Source: Burkholderiaceae bacterium (GTDB lineage Bacteria; Pseudomonadota; Gammaproteobacteria; Burkholderiales; Burkholderiaceae_C). Taken from it: DNA of 41,443 bases. Below are positions 1 to 7,335 of the stretch, piece after piece. The notes under the pieces were generated by a model. The model was not told where the DNA came from. It saw only the letters and a list, made by a program, of their open reading frames with translations, and did not search any database. Made by a program: the position numbers and the translations under genes. The DNA is taken from assembly GCA_017992055.1 (NCBI GenBank), contig JAGOPK010000018.1, positions 41,683-83,125 on the forward strand, written 5' to 3'. The stretch's first letter is position 1; every line of letters starts with the position of its first letter.

Positions 1-274
1 TGTCCAGCACCAGCACCCACTCGCCGCGGGCCAGGGCCACGCCCTGGTTGACGCCGGCGGCATGGCCGGCGTTGTGCGCATTGCGCTGCAGGCGCAGCCG
101 CTCGGCCGGCCAGGCCTGGGCCAGCAGTTCGGGCGTGCCGTCGCTGGAGTGGTTGTCGACCACGATCAACTCGTGCTCGGGCAGGGTGGCGCGGCGCAGC
201 GAGGCCAGCAGCAGCTGGGTGTCGGCCCAGCCGTTCCAGGTGACGACGACGATGCTCAGCTGCGGCGTCGTCAT
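1..274 (-). CDS. Glycosyltransferase family 2, N-terminal part (truncated by window edge)
   Basis: The first 91 codons read leftward and run off the window. The protein opens with LSIVVVTWNGWADTQLLLAS, then LIVVDNHSSDGTPELL. This is the nucleotide-sugar-binding beta-alpha-beta start of GT-A fold family 2 glycosyltransferases, and the visible part ends at ...GEWVLVLD, just where the metal-binding DxD region begins. Such enzymes transfer a sugar from an NDP-sugar on the cytoplasmic side of the inner membrane. The start ATG lies in an ATGA overlap with the stop of the polysaccharide export gene, so the two are translationally coupled. It probably adds a sugar to the exopolysaccharide repeat unit. 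The acceptor, sugar and C-terminus cannot be seen. Confidence 0.88.
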   Translation of the reverse strand, partial: MTTPQLSIVVVTWNGWADTQLLLASLRRATLPEHELIVVDNHSSDGTPELLAQAWPAERLRLQRNAHNAGHAAGVNQGVALARGEWVLVLD

Positions 275-1020
275 GGCGCCACCACCTGCACCGGGTTGCT
301 GTTGTGGTAGCGGATCCAGCCCAGGTTGAACAGCACCGAGCGGGGGATGATGGCGTTGATGTACTGGTCGACCCACTGGCCGAGGTTGGCGATCTCGCTC
401 TTGGGCACGTGCACGATGTCGTGGCGCTGCACATAGGCGTCGGCGGCCTCGCCACGCAGCACCTGTTCGAGGTCGATCTTGTAGACCAGGGTCTGCTGCT
501 CGGGGCCGCGGCGCAGCAGCAGCACCTGGCGCAGGTTGGCGCTGGGCAGCGCGCCGCCGGAGGCGGCCAGCGCCTGCAGCACGGTCATCGAGCCTTCCAG
601 CCGCTGCATCGCCGGCTGGCGCACCTCGCCGCCGAGGTAGATCACCAGGTTGGCGGTCTTGGTCAGGGCCACCGTGATATCCGGCGAATCGACCACCCGG
701 CCATAGGTGGCCAGCAGCTGCTCGCGCAGCGCCGTCGGCGTGGTGTCGACCACGCGCACATCGCCCACCAGCAGCAGCGAGATGCGGCCGTCGGGCCGCA
801 CCACCACATCCTGGTTGAACTGGCGGTCGTAGTAGGAGCGCACCGAGATGTGGTCGCCGACCTGGAAGCGGTATTCCTGTTCCACCGGCGGCACGTACAG
901 CATCGGCGCCTGGCTGGGTGCGGGCAGCTCGGGCACGGCCGTCAGCGGTGGTGGCGACACCGCCTGGCAGCCGGCCAGCAGGCAGGCCGCCAGCAGGCAG
1001 GCCGCCTGTGCCCGGCTCAT
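271..1020 (-). CDS. Outer-membrane polysaccharide export lipoprotein (Wza/EpsE-like)
   Basis: A 249-residue protein with a lipoprotein signal peptide: hydrophobic Ala/Leu-rich start and lipobox LLAG-C18. Residues from about 48 (YRFQVGDHISVRSYYDRQFN, then VVVRPDGRISLLLVGDV) match the polysaccharide export (PF02563-type) domain. A SLBB-like part follows from about residue 133 (IYLGGEVRQPAMQRL). The family forms the periplasmic and outer-membrane exit channel for capsular or exopolysaccharide. At about 250 residues it is the short version often found in exosortase/PEP-CTERM-linked exopolysaccharide loci. The signal peptide is coded by a short direct repeat (two CLLAA-type units). The start overlaps the stop of the upstream reductase gene by ATGA, and its stop overlaps the next glycosyltransferase start, so it sits mid-operon. 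Confidence 0.9.
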   Translation of the reverse strand: MSRAQAACLLAACLLAGCQAVSPPPLTAVPELPAPSQAPMLYVPPVEQEYRFQVGDHISVRSYYDRQFNQDVVVRPDGRISLLLVGDVRVVDTTPTALREQLLATYGRVVDSPDITVALTKTANLVIYLGGEVRQPAMQRLEGSMTVLQALAASGGALPSANLRQVLLLRRGPEQQTLVYKIDLEQVLRGEAADAYVQRHDIVHVPKSEIANLGQWVDQYINAIIPRSVLFNLGWIRYHNSNPVQVVAP

Positions 1021-2084
1021 GCGCGCAGGCCCAGGCTCAGCGCCTGCAGTTGCCGCCGGTCCAGGCCCGAGCGCCGCTCGGGGCCGCCGTAGCCCAGGCT
1101 GGAGATGCGCCGGCCGCGGCCGATGCCGTCGGCATCGCGGCGGCGATCGGCGCCGTCCCAGCCGCCGGCCAGGCCGTCGCGCAGCGCCTGCGGGAACTCG
1201 CGGCTCAGGTAGTCGCGCAGCGCGGCCTGCCAAGGGCGCATCAGGTTGATGCCCAGCTCGCCCAGGCGCTGGTTGCGCATCATCTCGGACGGCGGGCGCG
1301 GCGCGAAATAGCGGTCCTTGAAGAACTCCGAGCCCACCGGCACCAGCTCCACGTCCTCGCGGCGGCACACCTTCAGGATCTCGGCGGCCACGTCGAAGCG
1401 CGAACCGAAGCCCTCGCAGACCATGTGATACAGACCGTAAGCGCCGGTGTCGAGCAGGCGGAACAGGTTCATCGCGAAGTCGTGGGTATAGGTCGGCGTG
1501 CCCCAGCGGTCGTCCACCGCATGCAGCGTGGTCTGGCCGGCCAGCAGCTGCTGCAGCATCAGCATCACGAACTTGTGGTCCTTGCGGCTGCCGCCGCCGA
1601 CCATCCAGCCGGCGCGCACCGTGTACTGGCGCTGGCAGGCCCGGGCCACCGCCAGCTCGCCGTCCAGCTTGGTGCGGCCGTACACCATGATCGGGTTGGC
1701 CGCGTCGGATTCGGTATAGAAACCCGGCTTGGTGCCATCGAAGACACCGGCCGTGCTGATGTAGACCAGGGTGGCGCCGCCGGCCTGGGTCAGCTCGGCG
1801 ACGCGGCCCGCGGCGACATGGTTCACCGCCTCGGCAACGTCCGGATGCTGCTCGCAGAACTCGAGGTCGGTCTCGGCGGCCAGGTGCAGCACCAGCGCGG
1901 GGCGCTCGCGCTCGAAGATGGCGCGCAGCGCCGCCTCGTCGCGCACGTCCAGCGCCTGCAGCCAGGGCTCGCTGAGGATCTTGTCGGTGGCCAGCACACG
2001 CCGGTAGCGCGTCCTGAAGTACGGCACGATGGCATTGCCCAGCATGCCACCGGCGCCGGTCACCAAAACGGTCTGGTCGATCAT
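1017..2084 (-). CDS. RmlD-like NAD(P)-dependent sugar reductase/epimerase (SDR)
   Basis: 355 residues. The Rossmann signature GAGGMLG (residues 10-16), LHLAAETDLE, the STAGVFDG segment and a YGRTK (YxxxK) catalytic motif place it in the extended SDR family, closest in feel to dTDP-4-dehydrorhamnose reductase (RmlD). It would make or modify a nucleotide sugar for the exopolysaccharide operon it heads. The start ATG has a strong purine-rich ribosome site (GGGAGGGACGGGA) directly upstream. The tail, about the last 45 residues, lies beyond the usual fold and is rich in Arg and Gly, ending with GPERRSGLDRRQ. That part is unusual for RmlD. The exact substrate is unknown. Confidence 0.85.
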   Translation of the reverse strand: MIDQTVLVTGAGGMLGNAIVPYFRTRYRRVLATDKILSEPWLQALDVRDEAALRAIFERERPALVLHLAAETDLEFCEQHPDVAEAVNHVAAGRVAELTQAGGATLVYISTAGVFDGTKPGFYTESDAANPIMVYGRTKLDGELAVARACQRQYTVRAGWMVGGGSRKDHKFVMLMLQQLLAGQTTLHAVDDRWGTPTYTHDFAMNLFRLLDTGAYGLYHMVCEGFGSRFDVAAEILKVCRREDVELVPVGSEFFKDRYFAPRPPSEMMRNQRLGELGINLMRPWQAALRDYLSREFPQALRDGLAGGWDGADRRRDADGIGRGRRISSLGYGGPERRSGLDRRQLQALSLGLRA

Positions 2085-2325
2085 TCCCGTCCCTCCCGCA
2101 GTGCACACCGCAGCCGGCGACACGGCGGCAACGATCACCGCAGGGCCGCAGGCCGACAAGGTCTGCGCAGCATCGGCCTCCCCAGTTCGAGTGGCAATCC
2201 CAATCCTGCGGGACTTGCCGCCACCCGAACTTCGGCCGCAAGCTCGCGGCTGCGCTCGACGGCCTTGCCGCGCGTCAAGCCGCCACGGCCCGCCGGGCCG
2301 GATGTCTGCACGAACGGAGGTTCCC
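2085..2325. other. Divergent intergenic region between the exopolysaccharide operon and the radical SAM cassette
   Basis: 241 bp separate the leftward reductase gene and the rightward radical SAM gene, so both promoters should lie here. I looked for sigma-70 and sigma-54 elements and found no convincing match. A TGGCA near 2208 lacks a correctly spaced GC for sigma-54. Ribosome sites are visible at both edges (GGGAGGG on the minus strand near 2095; GGAGG at 2316-2320 on the plus strand). Confidence 0.5.
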
Positions 2326-3978
2326 GTGAAGGTCCTGTTCATCTACACCGACATCGGCATTTCCGTGGGGTATTCCTGCGGCATCGGTGTCCTCTCGGCC
2401 TATCTCAAGCGCCATGGGCACCAGACCAAGCTGCTGCATGTGTCCGACGAGCTGGGCTATCCGCTGGACGTCGAGCGCATCGTGCGCGACGTGGTCGACT
2501 ACGACCCCGGCCTGGTCTGCTTCTCGGCGGTGACCAACCAGTGGTTCTACGTCAAGACCATCGCCAAGTTCATCCGCCGCGCCAGCCGCGTGCCGATCTG
2601 CGTCGGCGGCCACCATGCCAATTCGGCGCCGCAGGACGTGATCAAGGAGAAGTCGGTCGACTTCGTCTGCAAGGGCGAGGGCGAGCTGCCGCTGCTGGAA
2701 CTGGTGCGCCGGCTGCAGAGCGGGGCCTCCACCCAGCACATCCCCAATATGCTGACCAAGGCCAGCGAGGTCGCCGAAGAAGAGCCGATGCTGGCCACCG
2801 GCACCTTCGGCATGCCCTCGGGCCGCAGCATCCCGGTGGCCCAGCCGGGGCCGGCGGCCAAGTCCTTCACGCTGCCCGACGGCATGCAGGTCACCGACAA
2901 CCCGGTCGGGCGCTGGGTCGACAAGCTCGACGAGCTGCCGTTCGAGGACCGCGAGGTGTTCGACTACGGTCGCATCGTCGAGACGCGCAGCGGCTGGGCC
3001 GAGGTCATTGCCTCGCGCGGCTGTCCCTATGCCTGCACCTACTGCTTCAACATCCCGTTCCTGGACATGTACAAGAAGGACCTGGCGGGCACGCCCGATC
3101 AGGTCACGACCAAGGACTTCGTGCGCCGGCGCAGCGTCGACAGCACGGTGGAGATGCTGCGCGAGGTGAAGGACAAGTACAGCAACGTCCAGTACTTCAC
3201 CTTCGTGGACGACGTGTTCGCCATCTACTCGCGCTGGCTGGCCGACCTGGCGCCGCGCTACAAGGACGCGGTGGGCCTGCAGTTCGCCGCCACCTCGCAG
3301 CCACTGGCCTTCAACGAGAACATCGCCCGCCTGCTCAAGGAGATGGGCTGCAAGGTGGTGAAGATGGGCGTGGAGGCCGGCACGCCCGAGATCCGCAACC
3401 GCGTGCTCAACCGCAACATCACCGACAAGGTGCTGATCGACTCCTTCGGCCTGGCGCGCAAGTACGGCCTCAAGCCCCAGGCCTTCAACATGATCGGCCT
3501 GCCCACCGAGACCGCCGCCGACATGGAGCGCACCGCGGCGCTGAACGCCAAGCTGCGCGCCTACATCGTCTGGGTCTCGACCTTCATGCCCTATCCGAAC
3601 ACCGGGCTGGACGACTTCTGCCGCGAGAACGACCTGATCGACCCGGCGCGCTGGGACGAGGTGCGCAGCTACCGCGGCGGCTCGGTGCTGAAGGAGAAAT
3701 CCTTCACCCACGTCGAGCTGGAGAAGATGCGCGTGATGTTCCGCTGGCACCTCAACGCCAACCTCGACAACGAGTGCTCCGACGGCTACCGCCGCGCCAT
3801 CGCCGACCTGTCGGCCCTGCCCGACGACAAGTGGATGGCCGGCGAGGTGGAGCCGCTGTGGGCCGAGCGCGAGGCGGATCTTGACAAGCACTATCGCAAT
3901 GCCAAGATCGACCACTACGTGGGCAAGAAGTACATCAACCTGCTGTGGGCCAAGGAGTACGCCTATGACCTGTCCTGA
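2326..3978 (+). CDS. Cobalamin-binding-domain radical SAM protein
   Basis: 550 residues. The N-terminal ~130 residues (VKVLFIYTDIGISVGYSCGI; LVCFSAVTNQWF; ICVGGHHANSAP) look like the B12-binding Rossmann domain found in class B radical SAM enzymes. A radical SAM core follows, with the 4Fe-4S motif RGCPYACTYC (Cys233, Cys237, Cys240). Later it has MGVEAGTPEIRNRVLNRNI, typical of this group. Substrates of these enzymes include lipids, sugars and natural products; often they methylate unactivated carbon. The GTG start is chosen because GGAGG at 2316-2320 lies 5 nt before it; an in-frame ATG at 2302 lacks a ribosome site. It heads a rightward cassette with a small Cys-rich protein, a Rieske protein and a flavoprotein, next to exopolysaccharide genes. 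The substrate is unknown. Confidence 0.88.
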   Translation: MKVLFIYTDIGISVGYSCGIGVLSAYLKRHGHQTKLLHVSDELGYPLDVERIVRDVVDYDPGLVCFSAVTNQWFYVKTIAKFIRRASRVPICVGGHHANSAPQDVIKEKSVDFVCKGEGELPLLELVRRLQSGASTQHIPNMLTKASEVAEEEPMLATGTFGMPSGRSIPVAQPGPAAKSFTLPDGMQVTDNPVGRWVDKLDELPFEDREVFDYGRIVETRSGWAEVIASRGCPYACTYCFNIPFLDMYKKDLAGTPDQVTTKDFVRRRSVDSTVEMLREVKDKYSNVQYFTFVDDVFAIYSRWLADLAPRYKDAVGLQFAATSQPLAFNENIARLLKEMGCKVVKMGVEAGTPEIRNRVLNRNITDKVLIDSFGLARKYGLKPQAFNMIGLPTETAADMERTAALNAKLRAYIVWVSTFMPYPNTGLDDFCRENDLIDPARWDEVRSYRGGSVLKEKSFTHVELEKMRVMFRWHLNANLDNECSDGYRRAIADLSALPDDKWMAGEVEPLWAEREADLDKHYRNAKIDHYVGKKYINLLWAKEYAYDLS

Positions 3979-4005
3979 AGCGGCCGCCGGCATGCCTTTG
4001 CGGGC

Positions 4006-4308
4006 GTGCGGCGTGGCCGCCCGGCCGTGAGTGCCGCGGCGCTGGCCACGGCCAGCTGCTCCTGCGGGGCGGCGGCCGGGCTGGAGCGCCTGGGCGAGCG
4101 CAGCATCACCGAGACCGTCGAGGAGGTGGTCTACGTGAAGCAGCGCATCAAGCATTTCAACCGCGAGGGCTCGGAGTATTGGGACGAGGTCTCGGTGCCC
4201 GACCTGGTCGAGCGCGAGGTCACGCGCCGCTGCGTCGAATGGGTCTGCCGCAGCTGTGGCAAGACCCGGCTGGAACCGCTGGCGACACAGCCACTGGAGG
4301 GTGGATGA
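4006..4308 (+). CDS. Small Cys-rich hypothetical protein, possible zinc ribbon
   Basis: About 100 residues if the GTG at 4006 is used; a GTG at 4027 is an alternative. No family is recognised. It has a CxC near the N-terminus (SCSCG) and a C-terminal CVEWVCRSCGKTRLEP, so the four-cysteine layout would suit a zinc ribbon or metal site. The middle is acidic and charged (ITETVEEVVYVKQRIKHFNR). It sits 27 bp after the radical SAM gene, in the same reading frame after its stop. Its own stop overlaps the Rieske gene start (ATGA), which supports it being translated. A role as adaptor or electron-transfer partner in the cassette is inference from position only. Confidence 0.6.
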   Translation: MRRGRPAVSAAALATASCSCGAAAGLERLGERSITETVEEVVYVKQRIKHFNREGSEYWDEVSVPDLVEREVTRRCVEWVCRSCGKTRLEPLATQPLEGG

Positions 4309-4676
4309 GCGAGGCATGGGTGAAGGTCGCCGAGGTCGGCGATGTGGCGCCGGGCACCGGCTACGAGTCCGGCGTGGTTGTCGATGGTCACGAGGTGGGG
4401 GTGTTCTGCGTCGAGGACCGCTTCTATGCGCTGGGCGAATGCCCGCATGAGCGGGGCCCGCTGGCCCAGGGCATCATCGACGGCGACGAGGTCATGTGCC
4501 CCTGGCATTCGGCGCGCTTTCGCATCAGCAGCGGCGAGTGCCTGATCGGCGCCAATGCCTGCCGCACCACCGGCGATGTCGATGTGGAGCATGGTGGCGA
4601 CGCCCAGCCGCTGCCGGCCTGCAAGCGCTACGAGGTGCGCCTGGACGGCGACGCGATCCTGGTGCGGCCGGCCTGA
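4305..4676 (+). CDS. Rieske [2Fe-2S] ferredoxin-like protein
   Basis: 123 residues, essentially one Rieske domain. Both ligand motifs are intact: Cys46-Pro-His48 in LGECPHERGPLA and Cys65-Pro-Trp-His68 in DEVMCPWHSARF. The spacing is that of Rieske-type ferredoxins and the small subunit of nitrite reductase (NirD-like). No signal peptide is present, so it should be cytoplasmic. The family carries single electrons to oxygenases or reductases. Here it lies between the Cys-rich protein (ATGA overlap) and an FAD oxidoreductase 35 bp downstream. It could pass electrons between the flavoprotein and the radical SAM enzyme or another partner, but no oxygenase subunit is seen in the window. Confidence 0.9.
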   Translation: MSEAWVKVAEVGDVAPGTGYESGVVVDGHEVGVFCVEDRFYALGECPHERGPLAQGIIDGDEVMCPWHSARFRISSGECLIGANACRTTGDVDVEHGGDAQPLPACKRYEVRLDGDAILVRPA

Positions 4677-4711
4677 GCCGCGCCGGCGTTGCGCAAGCAG
4701 ACCCGGACCCG

Positions 4712-6031
4712 ATGCGCGAAGAGCCCATCGTCATCCTCGGCGGCGGCATTGCCGGGCTGGCGGCGTCGATGGCCTGCGGCGCGCCGGTGTTCGAGGCCGG
4801 CAGCCAGCCCGGTGGCGTGGCCGCCTCCGATGCCGCCGACGGCTTCGTCTTCGACCGCGGCATCCACATCCTGCAGTCGCGCCACAAGCGGGCGCTGGAG
4901 CTGTTCGACCATCTGGGCGTGCAGTTCAGCGCCCACAAGCGCCGGGCCTTCATCCACTCGCACGGCAAGTACACGCCCTATCCGTTCCAGGTCAACACCG
5001 CCGGCCTGCCGCTGGCGCTGCGCGCGCGCTGTGTCTGGGGCTTTGTGCGCCGCCACCACGAGCCCGAGCCGCGCAACTACGAGGAGTGGATGTACCGCTC
5101 GCTGGGCCGTGGCTTTGCCCAGACCTTTCTGATCCCGTACAGCGAGAAGTTCTGGACCGTGCATCCGCGCGAGATGAGCTTCGAATGGACCGGTGGCCGC
5201 GTGCCGCAGCCGCGGCTGTCGCAGGTGCTGCGTGGCGCGCTGTGGAGCCGGCAGACGCGCATCGGCACCAATGCCGAGTTCCGCTATCCCGAGCCCGGCG
5301 CCGGCTATGGCGCGGTGGCGCGGCGCCTGGCCGAGCATGCCGGGCCCGTGCACCTGGGCTGCCGGGCCACACGCATCGATGTGCGGCGGCGCATCGTCGA
5401 GTTCGACGGCGCGCCGCCGCTGCGCTACCAGGATCTGATCAGCAGCATCGCGCTGCCCGAGCTGGTGGCGCTGTGCCCGGATGCGCCCGAGGAGGTGGTG
5501 GCGGCGGCGCGGCGGCTGCGCAGCAACAGCATCCTGGTGGTCAACCTGGGCATCAATGCACCCGCCATCCGCGACATGCACTGGGTGCACTTTCCCGAGC
5601 CCGACGTGGCCTTCTTCCGCATCAGCTATCCGCACAACTTTGCTCACGATGTGGCGCCACCGGGGCTGTCGTCGATCTCGGCCGAGGTGGCTTATTCCGA
5701 GCAGCGGCCGCTGGACCGCGCGACCATCGTCGACCGCGTCATCGCCGACCTGGTGCGCGTGGGTGCGCTGGACCGTGCCGACCAGGTCATCAGCCGCCAG
5801 GTGCACGATGTGCGCCGCGCCTACTGCATCTACGACATGCAGCGCCACGACTCGGTGCGCACCGTGCACCATTGGCTGCGCGAGGTCGGCATCCTGCCCA
5901 CCGGGCGCTACGGCCTGTGGACCTATTTCTGGAGCGACCAGGCCATGCTGTCGGGCCGTGGCGCCGGCCTGCGCGTGCTGCGCGAGCGGGCCGAGCGCGA
6001 CGGCGCGGCACTGGGCCAGCAGGCAGCCTGA
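4712..6031 (+). CDS. FAD-dependent amine-oxidase/UDP-galactopyranose-mutase-like oxidoreductase
   Basis: 439 residues. The N-terminus IVILGGGIAGLAASMA is the FAD dinucleotide-binding motif, followed by FEAGSQPGGVAASD and FDRGIHILQSR. This order (GxGxxG, E, GG motif) is that of the protoporphyrinogen oxidase / amine oxidase / UDP-galactopyranose mutase superfamily. The aromatic stretch with PFQVN and the C-terminal YGLWTYFWSDQAMLSGRGAG, which would contact FAD, also fit. It is cytoplasmic and lacks membrane segments. Members in polysaccharide loci act on nucleotide sugars or carotenoid/lipid substrates; I cannot say which. It is the fourth gene of the redox cassette. Confidence 0.8.
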   Translation: MREEPIVILGGGIAGLAASMACGAPVFEAGSQPGGVAASDAADGFVFDRGIHILQSRHKRALELFDHLGVQFSAHKRRAFIHSHGKYTPYPFQVNTAGLPLALRARCVWGFVRRHHEPEPRNYEEWMYRSLGRGFAQTFLIPYSEKFWTVHPREMSFEWTGGRVPQPRLSQVLRGALWSRQTRIGTNAEFRYPEPGAGYGAVARRLAEHAGPVHLGCRATRIDVRRRIVEFDGAPPLRYQDLISSIALPELVALCPDAPEEVVAAARRLRSNSILVVNLGINAPAIRDMHWVHFPEPDVAFFRISYPHNFAHDVAPPGLSSISAEVAYSEQRPLDRATIVDRVIADLVRVGALDRADQVISRQVHDVRRAYCIYDMQRHDSVRTVHHWLREVGILPTGRYGLWTYFWSDQAMLSGRGAGLRVLRERAERDGAALGQQAA

Positions 6032-6036
6032 TCGCC

Positions 6037-6051
6037 GCCGCTTTTTGCGGC
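6037..6051 (+). terminator. Weak stem-loop after the FAD oxidoreductase gene
   Basis: GCCGC-TTTTT-GCGGC forms a 5-bp stem with an all-T loop, 6 bp after the stop codon. There is no downstream T run, so it is at best a weak terminator. Confidence 0.3.
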
Positions 6052-6094
6052 ATCAACCGGCTTGGTTTTGCGCCGTGGCGGCCGATAAGCTGCC

Positions 6095-7279
6095 ATGGCT
6101 TCCGATCTTCTTTCGCGGCGCAGCTGCCTGCGCCGGCTGGCCGCCGTTCCTGCGGCCACCTCCGTGGCGCCCCTGCTGGGCCTGAGTGCCTGCGGCGGCG
6201 GCGGCGATGCCGGCAGCGCCGCTGCGTCGTCGTCCACCGCCAGCCCGGTCCAGGCCGCGCAGGGGGCGGCATCCACGCGCGGCTGGCGCATGGGCTTTGG
6301 CGGCCTGCCGCCACGCTTTGATGTGGCCACCGCGGTGCAGGGCATCTCGCTGTGGGCGCCCAGGGCCGAGGTGGCGGCCATCCACGAGGAGATCCCCTGG
6401 CAGGCGCTGCTGGCCGGGGCCGATGCGCTGGCCCTGGTGCAGGCCGAGAAGCTGCCGCTGGTCAACCTGTACCGGGCCCATGGCCTGAAGCTGCTGTTTG
6501 TGGCCGAGCTGAACGACGGCATGGCGCGCGAGCTGGAGGCGCCGCAGCTGCGCGCCCTTGGCCGCAGCCTGGCCGAGCCGGCGGTGCAGGCCGTCTGGCG
6601 TGCCTATGTGCTGGCGGTGGCCCGCGTGCTGCAGCCCGACTGGCTGTGCCTGGCCACCGAGACCAACCTGGTGCGCGCGGCGGCCCCGGCGCCGCTGTAT
6701 GCCGCCGTGGTGCGCGCCGCCAACGAGGCCGCCGCCGAATTGCGGGCCGCCGGCCTGGCGCGGCCGCCGCAGCTGCTGACCAGCGTGCAGGTCGAATGCG
6801 CCTGGGGCCGGCTGGGCGTCCAGACAGGTCAAACAGGCCAGGCCGGGCCCTATGTCGGCATTGCCAGCGACCGGCGCGATTTCGGCTTTGCCGACGCGCT
6901 GGGCCTGTCGTCCTATCCCTACCTGGCCTACGAGCGCCCGGAGCAGATTCCGGCCGACCACTACAGCCGGTTGCTGGATGGCGGCTCGCTGCCGGTGCTG
7001 GTCAGCGAATGCGGCTGGAGCAGTGCCGCGGTGGGCGGCCATGCCGGCTCGCTGGCCGATCAGAGCGCCTACTGGCTGCGCCATGCCGACCTGCTGGACG
7101 GCATCGCTGCGCAGGCCGTGGTGCAGCTGCTGTTCGCCGACCTGGACCTGGCCGCGCTGGCCCAGCCGGTGGGCGAGAACCTGCCGCTGTTCGCCCACAT
7201 CGGCCTGGCCGATGCGCAGTTCGGCGCCAAGCCGGCGCTGGAGGTCTGGGACCGGCTGCGCGGCCGCCACCTGCGCTGA
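6095..7279 (+). CDS. Putative Tat-exported lipoprotein, TIM-barrel glycosidase-like
   Basis: 394 residues. The N-terminus has a twin-arginine-like motif (SRRSCLRR, residues 7-14), a hydrophobic stretch and a lipobox LGLSAC with Cys33, then a Gly/Ala/Ser linker. The rest reads like a clan-A glycoside hydrolase barrel. WLCLATETNLV offers Glu189 as possible acid/base and PVLVSECGWSS offers Glu305 as nucleophile, with LGLSSYPYLAYE between them, as in GH5/GH53-like folds. No family could be fixed. If right, it would be a periplasmic or outer-membrane enzyme that trims polysaccharide, fitting the neighbouring exopolysaccharide genes. The start has no ribosome site but a GATAAG box 5 nt upstream. 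Confidence 0.65.
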   Translation: MASDLLSRRSCLRRLAAVPAATSVAPLLGLSACGGGGDAGSAAASSSTASPVQAAQGAASTRGWRMGFGGLPPRFDVATAVQGISLWAPRAEVAAIHEEIPWQALLAGADALALVQAEKLPLVNLYRAHGLKLLFVAELNDGMARELEAPQLRALGRSLAEPAVQAVWRAYVLAVARVLQPDWLCLATETNLVRAAAPAPLYAAVVRAANEAAAELRAAGLARPPQLLTSVQVECAWGRLGVQTGQTGQAGPYVGIASDRRDFGFADALGLSSYPYLAYERPEQIPADHYSRLLDGGSLPVLVSECGWSSAAVGGHAGSLADQSAYWLRHADLLDGIAAQAVVQLLFADLDLAALAQPVGENLPLFAHIGLADAQFGAKPALEVWDRLRGRHLR

Positions 7280-7323
7280 GTCGGGCTGAGCCGGCCGCCG
7301 CACGCCGACGGTGAGGGGGCGGC

Positions 7324-7329
7324 GACAAT
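7324..7329 (+). promoter_or_regulatory. Candidate -10 box (GACAAT) 6 nt before the MidA-type gene start; leaderless arrangement
   Basis: GACAAT is followed by CGCCGC and then ATG at 7336, with no Shine-Dalgarno sequence. Transcription would begin at or beside the start codon. The same layout recurs at 15674-15679 (GACAAT, 5 nt to ATG). Confidence 0.5.
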
Positions 7330-7335
7330 CGCCGC

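Noticed and set aside
2208-2226. Sigma-54-like TGGCA...TGC in the divergent region
   Set aside because: The GG-GC distance is wrong and the -12 part is poor.
918-3884. 988-codon plus-strand open frame across the reductase and radical SAM genes
   Set aside because: It crosses two confident genes in the wrong frame or strand; the product is Ala/Arg/Gln-rich with no domain. Such long shadows are normal at this GC content.
2275-4317. 680-codon minus-strand frame opposite the radical SAM gene
   Set aside because: It lies wholly antisense to a gene with a clear radical SAM motif; composition is His/Val/Ala-biased as expected for a GC-rich shadow.
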